Shown piece after piece: positions 1 to 5,838 of a stretch of DNA of 22,067 nt. Source of the DNA: Pseudomonadota bacterium. Its GTDB lineage: Bacteria; SAR324; XYD2-FULL-50-16; JAHJRI01. The notes under the pieces were generated by a model that saw only the letters and a program-made list of their open reading frames with translations, did not search any database and had not been told where the DNA came from. Positions within the stretch are counted from its first letter, which is position 1; every line of letters begins with the position of its first letter. The position numbers and the translations under genes are program-made. The DNA lies in assembly GCA_022360105.1 (NCBI GenBank), contig JAKSDL010000839.1, forward strand, positions 1 to 22,067, given 5' to 3'.

Positions 1-1396
1 ATTGAACACTGGTCATGTTAAAGAGTTGTCTTTCCTCTTCACTCATCTCATTCAGTGCATCGTAGAATGATTGAGGACCGATGAAGAAACAACCATGCAT
101 GACTATTCCCTGTTGCAGCTCTTTGCCAAGGCAGTTGGCAGCAATCTTATCAAAATTCACCGCATCGGAGAGATCAGCAGAGTAAGTGGCAGAACCATTT
201 TTAATCTCCCCATCATGATAACTAAGTCCGGGTTTGAAGATACCAAACTTCTGCAGGAAATCGAAATTACGCTTTGTCAGCCTCCTGTGAATTGCTTCGT
301 TTTCCATCAATGCAGTCAAGGTTTCAGGAGTAACCTTCTCAGTGATTCTCTTCTGATTGATCAGCTTCTGCAGAGACTTGTTATCGTATACTTTACGCTT
401 AATGATACCGCTGCGGAAAAGATGTACGAAGCCATCCACCAGCATTTCGGACGATCCATGCAAGCCTTCTTCAAAACGATTGGTTCCCCCCCATCTTGCA
501 ATGGTGTCTCCAAAATTTTCAAGAATATTAAAAGCATGCAAGGAATCACAATAGGCTTTGTTGTGATCCTGTCGCATTTGCAGACCGGCGCAAATCGCGT
601 CACCCAGGGCGCCAATTCCAATTTGCAGGGTTCCTCCATCCTGAATCAGGGCGCTGGCGTTCATACCGATCATATAATCATCGGTTGCAATGGAACCTTT
701 GGGAGGCGCGAAAAGAGTAAAATCGTACTTGGGATTGTCTACTATGGCATCAAAGTTTTTACCGTCGCAAAGGGCGTCGCCGTACATAAAAGGTAAATTA
801 TTGTTGACCTGACCTACGATGAAATTCTTTTCACCATTGGATGCCTGTTTCCGCATGCCATCGCCAATCTCAATCGGTGTGTCGGGATTGCAGCTCATGC
901 TGTACATGGTCTTGCCAGCTATGGTCTTTTTGCCAAGCAACTGGGCCGCAACGTTAATGCCTAAGGCAAAAATGTCACGGGGGGCATGAGTGTAATTGGT
1001 ACTGATATAATTTTGCTGTGCGTGGGGAATATTCAGAAAACTACCGGATTTATTATAAAATTCAATTAATTCAAAATTGGGGGGTAGCTGGTTTTTCCTC
1101 ATATCAATCAGGTATTCAAAATCCGGAAAATCAGCAAACACTCTCTCGACCAGGGGGCCCGCCAGCCTGCTCTCCAATTCGCCGGAAGCCTTGGGCCGTT
1201 CTAATGACAATGCAGTTATTATTCTCAATTTGATAGACGAATCTTCCTTTGCTCGCCTATAAATTTCGTTAATCAGTTGATTTGGTTTACCCAGTGCCAA
1301 GGGGGTACCCAAAACAATATTCTTCCCAACCTTATCAATAATAGCGTCAGCACACTGCTTGATGCTGTCGTATTGTTTTGCACTTTTCACCTCCAT
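1..1396 (-). CDS. Acetyl-CoA hydrolase/transferase-family protein (partial, C-terminus off the left edge)
   Basis: The minus-strand frame is open from an ATG at 1396 to the window edge, giving 465 residues without a stop. The family moves CoA between acyl-CoA thioesters and carboxylates, or hydrolyses them, through a glutamyl-CoA intermediate in the cytoplasm. Visible motifs are the glycine-rich GIGALGDAI loop (residues 260-268) and GLHGSSEMLVDG (311-322). The latter corresponds to the G-[IL]-H-x-E-M segment of 4-hydroxybutyrate and acetate CoA-transferases, so Glu317 is the likely catalytic residue. The ORF still continues after 465 residues, so it is longer than the roughly 430-residue short members; long forms with an extended C-terminal half exist. 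An AGGAG-type ribosome site (GACAGGAGAG) lies about 8 nt before the ATG and fixes the start. A leader hairpin sits just upstream (1440-1473). The exact acyl substrate cannot be told from sequence. Confidence 0.9.
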   Translation of the reverse strand, partial: MEVKSAKQYDSIKQCADAIIDKVGKNIVLGTPLALGKPNQLINEIYRRAKEDSSIKLRIITALSLERPKASGELESRLAGPLVERVFADFPDFEYLIDMRKNQLPPNFELIEFYNKSGSFLNIPHAQQNYISTNYTHAPRDIFALGINVAAQLLGKKTIAGKTMYSMSCNPDTPIEIGDGMRKQASNGEKNFIVGQVNNNLPFMYGDALCDGKNFDAIVDNPKYDFTLFAPPKGSIATDDYMIGMNASALIQDGGTLQIGIGALGDAICAGLQMRQDHNKAYCDSLHAFNILENFGDTIARWGGTNRFEEGLHGSSEMLVDGFVHLFRSGIIKRKVYDNKSLQKLINQKRITEKVTPETLTALMENEAIHRRLTKRNFDFLQKFGIFKPGLSYHDGEIKNGSATYSADLSDAVNFDKIAANCLGKELQQGIVMHGCFFIGPQSFYDALNEMSEEERQLFNMTSVQ

Positions 1397-1439
1397 AGTG
1401 CGTTCTCTCCTGTCTCCAACAAAAACAGCTATCCATTAC

Positions 1440-1473
1440 CGGGGTGCTCCTAGTGGATTGCCCCACCACCCCG
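1440..1473 (-). promoter_or_regulatory. Leader hairpin upstream of the CoA-transferase gene
   Basis: A 7-bp outer stem (CGGGGTG 1440-1446 with CACCCCG 1467-1473) encloses a 4-bp inner stem (GTGG 1453-1456 with CCAC 1463-1466). A one-sided bulge at 1447-1452 reads, with the flanking G, TAGGAG on the minus-strand RNA. It lies about 45 nt before the start codon at 1396. It could be a 5'-UTR control element or a leftover terminator. The structure is read by eye and its role is unknown. Confidence 0.35.
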
Positions 1474-1819
1474 TACAATGGCTAAATATTTCTGAGTGTT
1501 ATGATTCTTTATCGTGAATGTAAAATTGTTTCATGCTCGCTTTTCTAACCTCAAAAATCAAAAAATATCAACAAAAACTTTCTGTCGCACCTCGATGAAA
1601 TCAAGTAAGATCTTTCTTTACAGCATTTTGAAAATAATTTCAGCGGGAAAAAGCGAACGAAGGTTCGATATTATTTTTGAAAAAGCCTGTGCAGACAATT
1701 GCATTTGGTTTTCTGAATAGTATGTCATGAATTAAGAGAAATACCTACTTTTTGACTTTTCAATTCAAAAAATCAGGACAAAAGAGTCAGTCCGGTAAGG
1801 TTTGATCAGAAGAAGGGAG

Positions 1820-1842
1820 CGGGAAGCTCTGCCAGCTTCCCG
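1820..1842 (-). terminator. Hairpin after the GST gene
   Basis: A perfect 9-bp stem (CGGGAAGCT 1820-1828 / AGCTTCCCG 1834-1842) with a 5-nt loop lies 12 bp past the GST stop codon on the minus strand. No clear U-tract follows, so it is either an imperfect intrinsic terminator or an RNA 3'-end stabilising hairpin. Confidence 0.5.
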
Positions 1843-1854
1843 GGAGTAGATAAT

Positions 1855-2511
1855 TTAATCTAATTCAACGGAGGCTATGACTTCGGTTTCCGCTTTTGAG
1901 GCGGCAATCCATTCAACCATGGCGGCATGGCCTTTTACGGATTCCATGTATTCCTGCAATATTGGGCTGACGGCGACAGAATAGGAATGAAACCTCATGA
2001 CAACCGGTGCATACATGCAATCGGCAATAGAGAAATCTCCAAACAGCCAGGGGCCTTGTTTTCCGTATCTTTCCCGGCATTCCGTCCAGATCTGTTTGAC
2101 TCGATCTATATCAGCCACTGCACTTTCAGGCGGTTTGAAGTCTTTATATACTCTTCTGCAGTTCATTGGCAGATATTCTCTCAGGGCAAAAAAACCGGAA
2201 TGCATTTCTGCACTGACAGATCTGGCAAACGCCCTAGCCGAAGACTTTTCCGGCCAACTTCCATTGGTCGGGTAAATGTCTGCCAAATATTCCATAATCG
2301 CCAGTGAATCCCAGACATTTGCATCTCCGTGTTTTATTGCCGGTACTTTGCCTGAAGGTGAGTACTGCAGTATTTTTTCCTTAGATCCTTCTGAATACAG
2401 GGGGATTCTAATTTCTTCAAAAGGAATATTAAAATGCTTTAAATAGAGCCAGGGGCGTAACGACCAGGATGAATAGTTCTTGTTACCGATAATAAGTGTG
2501 ATGTTTGACAT
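1855..2511 (-). CDS. Glutathione S-transferase family protein
   Basis: This 218-residue protein is the usual length for a cytosolic GST, which conjugates glutathione to electrophiles or acts as a thiol-dependent isomerase or reductase. The N-terminal thioredoxin-like half (about 1-80) starts SNITLIIGNKNYSSWSLRPW. Its NYSSWSLRPW segment supplies the Ser/Tyr region that activates glutathione and is typical of one bacterial GST subgroup. GKVPAI contains the cis-proline, and WDSLAIMEYLA matches the [ED]S-x-A-I-x-x-Y-L glutathione-binding motif. The C-terminal half is the helical domain. A GAGGA ribosome site sits about 7 nt before the ATG, within the 14-bp gap after the upstream membrane-protein gene, so the two are probably co-transcribed. 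Substrate is unknown. Confidence 0.9.
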   Translation of the reverse strand: MSNITLIIGNKNYSSWSLRPWLYLKHFNIPFEEIRIPLYSEGSKEKILQYSPSGKVPAIKHGDANVWDSLAIMEYLADIYPTNGSWPEKSSARAFARSVSAEMHSGFFALREYLPMNCRRVYKDFKPPESAVADIDRVKQIWTECRERYGKQGPWLFGDFSIADCMYAPVVMRFHSYSVAVSPILQEYMESVKGHAAMVEWIAASKAETEVIASVELD

Positions 2512-2525
2512 CTTGTTTCCTCTGG

Positions 2526-2942
2526 TTAGGAGTCATCGTTATCAGACGGAGGTTTGCGAAAAAAATAATTGAATATGACAAATACCAGCAAAATCCCCGT
2601 AAAAATATACCAGGACGATCCTCTGCGCATGAGAAGAAAGGTAAGAGCAATGAGAAGGATTCCCGTCCAGGGTATAATTCTTTGAGCTTTTTGATTGATT
2701 GATGATGGTGCTTCATTTTCCCGGAATTCTGCCCGGACTTCTTCGGCAATGCGTTCCATCTCCTCCCTGGATAAGCCAACCATATCTTCCAAAGCATCCA
2801 GGGTTGCTTTGGTTGCTTCTTGAGAATTATCTATCTCCGATCTGATTCCGGATACTTTTAATATCCTTTTTCGAATCTCTCGTTGAATATCTTCCTCAGA
2901 AGCCGGTGTGGAAGGGTCAATCTTCTTTTTCCAAAAGGGCAT
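2526..2942 (-). CDS. Small membrane protein of unknown function
   Basis: This 138-residue protein is not a family I recognise. It begins with a basic MPFWKKK stretch, followed by a charged, probably helical cytosolic region (about 15-78) rich in Glu/Arg. Two hydrophobic helices follow (about 90-105 and 110-128) separated by a short MRRGSS turn, and the tail is acidic (PPSDNDDS). The layout suggests an inner-membrane hairpin with both ends in the cytoplasm. No clear Shine-Dalgarno precedes the ATG. The gene ends 14 bp before the GST gene on the same strand, so the two likely form an operon. It diverges from the S4/ACP group across a 244-bp spacer. Confidence 0.75.
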   Translation of the reverse strand: MPFWKKKIDPSTPASEEDIQREIRKRILKVSGIRSEIDNSQEATKATLDALEDMVGLSREEMERIAEEVRAEFRENEAPSSINQKAQRIIPWTGILLIALTFLLMRRGSSWYIFTGILLVFVIFNYFFRKPPSDNDDS

Positions 2943-3088
2943 AATAAGTTTGATAATACGTTTTGTGACTGCAATGAAGATTCTTAATATCTAATCTGCC
3001 GGGTGGTCTAATTCTATGAAAATCCTTGTGATTTGTCTAAGGAAAATCGTTTGGAATCACCGGTCTCAAAACTGAATCAAAACACCGG

Positions 3089-3118
3089 TTGCGTTATCTT
3101 ACATTTAAGATTTATGAT
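3089..3118 (+). promoter_or_regulatory. Candidate promoter with an inverted repeat between the boxes
   Basis: A weak -35 (TTGCGT, 3089-3094) is followed after 18 bp by a good -10 (TATGAT, 3113-3118), upstream of the S4-domain gene. Within the spacer lies a perfect inverted repeat, ATCTTA (3096-3101) CATT TAAGAT (3106-3111), placed where an operator would be. It is a visual match only; FCB-group promoters may not follow the E. coli consensus. Confidence 0.28.
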
Positions 3119-3137
3119 TTTAAATTGCAGATTTGCG

Positions 3138-3158
3138 GGTTGTGTTGCCGCGCAACCG
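3138..3158. repeat. Short palindromic element, copy 1 (second copy at 20877-20896)
   Basis: The arms GGTTGTG (3138-3144) and CGCAACC (3151-3157) can pair over 7 bp with one G-U pair. The 20-base core at 3139-3158 matches 17 of 20 bases of 20877-20896, another intergenic site. It may be a dispersed short repeat of this genome. Confidence 0.4.
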
Positions 3159-3186
3159 TTCAATATTAAATAGGGGACAGAAAGAA

Positions 3187-3396
3187 ATGGAACAGGAATT
3201 TGAGTTAAAAGGGGAGTACATTGAATTGGTTAAGCTTCTGAAAGTCACCGGGCTCTGCCAGACAGGTGGTGAAGCTAAAATGGTAACCGGCGACGGATTG
3301 GTCAAGGTGGATGGAGAGGTGGAGACTCGTAAAAAAAAGAAAATCCGCCTGAATCAGGTTGTTGAATATGAGGGAAATACCATCAAGGTAGTTTAG
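3187..3396 (+). CDS. S4-domain RNA-binding protein, YbcJ-like
   Basis: The 69-residue protein is essentially a single S4 RNA-binding domain, as in E. coli YbcJ and Bacillus YaaA-type proteins thought to act with ribosomes or structured RNA. The signature is the stretch running from EYIELVKLLKVTGLCQTGGEAKM into the glycine turn and VKVDGEVETRKKKKIRLNQVV (S4 pattern: L-x-x-x-G-x-x-x-s-G-G-x-A-K, then V-x-V-D/N-G-x-x-x-x-R-x-x-K). I chose the ATG at 3187 because AGGGGAC lies 9 nt upstream and the protein then begins at the domain; an open extension back to a TTG at 3133 is not family-like. It is followed at 91-103 bp by the ACP gene on the same strand. Confidence 0.85.
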   Translation: MEQEFELKGEYIELVKLLKVTGLCQTGGEAKMVTGDGLVKVDGEVETRKKKKIRLNQVVEYEGNTIKVV

Positions 3397-3487
3397 GGAT
3401 AAACCGGGAGTCTTGCCATTTCTGACTAAATGATTAAGACTCGAAGGCAAACAAAAACTCGCATGATGACAGAAGAACATTAGATTA

Positions 3488-3748
3488 ATGGGGCAATACA
3501 TGGATAACCAACTCTATCAACAGGCAAAATCCCTGGTTTGTGAAACGCTGGAAATCTCCGAAAGTGAATTAAGCGATCATACATTATTTGTAGATGACCT
3601 GGGCATCGATTCAATTCTCATAATCGAACTAAAGACACAGTTCGAAGAAACATACGACATTCAAATTGATAAAGAGGATTTGCCCAATCTAAATTCATTG
3701 GACGACATCATGGCATATCTCACACAAAGAAACGTTAATCCAGCCTGA
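3488..3748 (+). CDS. Stand-alone acyl carrier protein
   Basis: This is an 86-residue carrier protein of the phosphopantetheine-binding fold. The motif DDLGIDSILIIEL has the attachment serine at residue 42 (38 if translation starts at the second ATG, 3500). Helix II continues as KTQFEETYDIQI and helix III as DLPNLNSLDDIMAYL. The G-I-D-S-I core, instead of the D-S-L-D of housekeeping AcpP, and its position away from any visible fab gene point to a specialised ACP. Neither start has a strong ribosome site; 3500 is preceded by GGGG at about 7 nt. The stop codon is only 8 bp from the LpxL-type acyltransferase start, so the natural reading is that this ACP carries the acyl donor for that enzyme. 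That pairing is inferred from position. Confidence 0.92.
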   Translation: MGQYMDNQLYQQAKSLVCETLEISESELSDHTLFVDDLGIDSILIIELKTQFEETYDIQIDKEDLPNLNSLDDIMAYLTQRNVNPA

Positions 3749-3756
3749 ATGTCACC

Positions 3757-4677
3757 ATGAGATTATCCAAACGAGTATCCCTGCAAACTCAATTCAGAAT
3801 TGAACAGGTACTATTTAAAAGCTTCTACTATTTTTGCCGCTCTATCCCCTCCTCGTGGGTACTTGGAATAGGCAGGGGAATTGGTCGACTGGCCTGGCGC
3901 TTGAAAGCCAGGAGAAGCACTGTCGTGAAAAACCTTCGTATCGCGTTTAAAGACAAATACAGCAATAAGGAATTGGAAAAAATTGCCGTTGGCTGTTTTG
4001 AGCATTTTGGAAGAGAGATGATGCGGGTGCTGATTCTGGACAAGGAAGCCAAAAAACCACTGGAAAGCTGGATCGATGTGGAAGGGCAGGAAGTCCTGAA
4101 AAACCGTGAAAAGGCGGGTGGCATCCTGGTGGGCGGTCATTTGGGATGTTGGGAAATAGCCAACCTGGTTATGCCTAAACTTGGTGAGGATGTAATGGTA
4201 TTCACCGGAACCCACGCCAATAAGACCGCTGATAAGTGGCTAAACCAGATTCGCAGACGGGCAGGCACCAAAACAGCCGGCTCACAAGACGATCGAACAG
4301 AACTGTACAATGCGGCTAAAGAAGGCCTGGTAGCGATTGTTGGAGATCAGTCTCCTTCCAAGGCCCCGATCTGGATCGATTTTTTTGACAGGGAGACCGA
4401 TGCAGCACAAGGTCCGGCTTTACTTTCTTTGCTTAACAAAGTCGATTATTTCTACTTTTCCTGTTTGAAGAACGGGGATCGCATGAAAATCCGGTTTCGC
4501 AAAGTGGAGTTTGAAAAAGCGGAAACCAGAAAAGAAAATGTGCAGCGCCTGACCCAGGCATATTTCAATATTCTCCGGGAAGAGATTGAAGCTCACCCTG
4601 AGCAATATTTCTGGATGCACAAACGCTGGAAGAAATGTGAAGGCGTTGATTACGGTGAAAAAGAAGCCCTATTTTGA
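3757..4677 (+). CDS. LpxL/HtrB-type acyltransferase (lipid A biosynthesis acyltransferase family)
   Basis: At 306 residues this matches the usual length of the lipid A late-acyltransferase family, inner-membrane enzymes that move acyl chains from acyl-ACP onto glycolipids or related acceptors. The catalytic HX4E is seen as GGHLGCWE (His128, Glu133), GDQSP (196-200) matches the conserved D-Q region, and HPEQYFWMHKRWK (280-292) is the family's characteristic C-terminal block. The N-terminus has a moderately hydrophobic amphipathic segment (about 20-45) for membrane association. The gene follows the ACP gene by 8 bp without a Shine-Dalgarno of its own, suggesting translational coupling. Its last 9 bp overlap the convergent methyltransferase gene. 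Because of the private ACP the acceptor may not be lipid A; similar enzymes occur in aryl-polyene, flexirubin and ornithine-lipid pathways. Confidence 0.92.
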   Translation: MRLSKRVSLQTQFRIEQVLFKSFYYFCRSIPSSWVLGIGRGIGRLAWRLKARRSTVVKNLRIAFKDKYSNKELEKIAVGCFEHFGREMMRVLILDKEAKKPLESWIDVEGQEVLKNREKAGGILVGGHLGCWEIANLVMPKLGEDVMVFTGTHANKTADKWLNQIRRRAGTKTAGSQDDRTELYNAAKEGLVAIVGDQSPSKAPIWIDFFDRETDAAQGPALLSLLNKVDYFYFSCLKNGDRMKIRFRKVEFEKAETRKENVQRLTQAYFNILREEIEAHPEQYFWMHKRWKKCEGVDYGEKEALF

Positions 4678-5829
4678 GGGTACAGCCAGAATTCCTCCAT
4701 AAGGCCACTGAACCTGGTTTTCCCAGGCAGGATGAACTTCGAAATCTTCAAATCCTGCCCTTTTCAGGGAGTTCTTCCATTCAGTCAGTGTTAAATAGCC
4801 CACATGATTGCGATATCCTTCCTCCAATTTGGCTTTGTTGTAGCTTTGAAAGGTGGATTGCAGGTATTCAAAAGGGAAAAAGTTTTTGGGCTCGGTGCGA
4901 AAAGCCATAGTAAAAACCAGGTACCCACCGGGTTTGAGGCTCTGGTGAAACAGCTTCAGCGTTGCATCGAGATCGATCACATCGTATAGAACATGCTCCA
5001 GAATAATCATATCCACCGAGTCCTTCCTGGTGAATGGTGTGCCGTTCAAAAACAGCTTATCCAGGTTGGCCACTTTGAATTCAAATCTTTCGAAAATTTC
5101 CGGGGGAAGTTGCTCTCTTAGACTCTCCCTGCCCATTTTTATCAAACTCAGGCTGACGTCGGTAAAGTGATATCGTTCAACCTTTTCCATAACACTCATA
5201 AACCGAGAGTCTTTCAATCCATCGCGTAATACGGACCCGACACCGGCACCACCTTCAAATATGGTAAGTGGTTGGTTCTCTTTGGCTTTCTCGTGCATTG
5301 CCCTTAATACCAGTTGGTGACAAGGGAGTTTCACCTGGGCATTGAGCATCAGGTCTTCCCATAATTGCATTGCTTGCCTGAAGTTGTCGTTCGCCAGCGT
5401 TAGCAAGGCATCCTGTCCTTCGAATAAAACTTCCTTGGCTACATCTCTGATTTTTCTGAGTATTCCAAAAAAATTTTGTTTTTCGGGGTGGCTAGCCAGG
5501 AAATCGTCCAGGTCTTTATCTTCAGGGTCTTTGTCCTCAATGGGGTTCAAAATATCGATATAACCGTCTTCTTTTATCTGCAGATCGCCTTTGTCCAGGT
5601 AATATTCCAGAATTTTGCGGGTAAAATGATAGGCAGTCAGTGACGGGTGAAAATCCAGGTCCGTTAGTTCCGGGTAGGTATGCTTTTGAATCAAACCGGT
5701 TTCTACATAATGTCTGTTGAATATCTGGTTTATGAAGACAGTTACGAAGCGGCGGTACGTTTCTACTTCGCCTGTGAATGATTCATCATACACATCCGTT
5801 AAATCAATATTTGGAACCTGCTTGCTCAT
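4669..5829 (-). CDS. Class I SAM methyltransferase resembling PKS/NRPS C-methyltransferase domains
   Basis: This is a 386-residue soluble protein. Motif I is FEGGAGVGSV (191-200), FTDVS (222-226) follows at the usual distance, and LKPGGYLVF (298-306) is the post-motif strand. The combination G-A-G-x-G, then F/Y-T-D-[IV]-S, preceded by a helical block (about 125-180) including EVLFEGQDAL, is how methyltransferase domains embedded in polyketide synthases read; those methylate the alpha carbon of ACP-bound beta-keto chains. Here the domain stands alone, with an N-terminal 120-residue helical region I do not recognise. The ATG is 9 bp after the lhr stop and its AGGA ribosome site overlaps that stop, implying coupled translation. 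Its 3' end overlaps the acyltransferase gene tail to tail. Substrate unknown; PKS-like C-methylation is an inference from motifs. Confidence 0.85.
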   Translation of the reverse strand: MSKQVPNIDLTDVYDESFTGEVETYRRFVTVFINQIFNRHYVETGLIQKHTYPELTDLDFHPSLTAYHFTRKILEYYLDKGDLQIKEDGYIDILNPIEDKDPEDKDLDDFLASHPEKQNFFGILRKIRDVAKEVLFEGQDALLTLANDNFRQAMQLWEDLMLNAQVKLPCHQLVLRAMHEKAKENQPLTIFEGGAGVGSVLRDGLKDSRFMSVMEKVERYHFTDVSLSLIKMGRESLREQLPPEIFERFEFKVANLDKLFLNGTPFTRKDSVDMIILEHVLYDVIDLDATLKLFHQSLKPGGYLVFTMAFRTEPKNFFPFEYLQSTFQSYNKAKLEEGYRNHVGYLTLTEWKNSLKRAGFEDFEVHPAWENQVQWPYGGILAVPSK

Positions 5830-5838
5830 GGTTATGTC

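Larger units (their letters stand above)
1397..1854. other. Intergenic spacer without a supported gene
   Basis: This 458-bp AT-rich gap holds the leader hairpin at 1440-1473, a nested inverted repeat (AAAATAAT 1631-1638 / ATTATTTT 1670-1677 around CGAAC 1654-1658 / GTTCG 1663-1667) and a terminator-like hairpin at 1820-1842. A 68-codon open frame at 1514-1720 (+) has no ribosome site or recognisable motif, and I do not call it. Confidence 0.6.

Noticed and set aside
71..796. A 241-codon open frame on the plus strand.
   Set aside because: It is antisense to the CoA-transferase-family gene, whose minus-strand frame carries the family motifs and a ribosome site. The plus-strand translation matches nothing I know.
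1514..1720. A possible 68-residue gene in the spacer between the GST and CoA-transferase genes.
   Set aside because: There is no ribosome site, the composition simply follows the AT-rich spacer, and no motif is recognised.
3059..3090. A repeated CACCGGT on either side of about 18 bp, considered as a target-site duplication.
   Set aside because: The enclosed segment is far too short for an element and carries no terminal inverted repeats.
3408..3442. An inverted repeat GAGTCTT / AAGACTC between the S4 and ACP genes, considered as a terminator.
   Set aside because: The loop is 21 nt, the stem is only 7 bp and there is no T-tract, so it is too weak to call and the genes may be co-transcribed.
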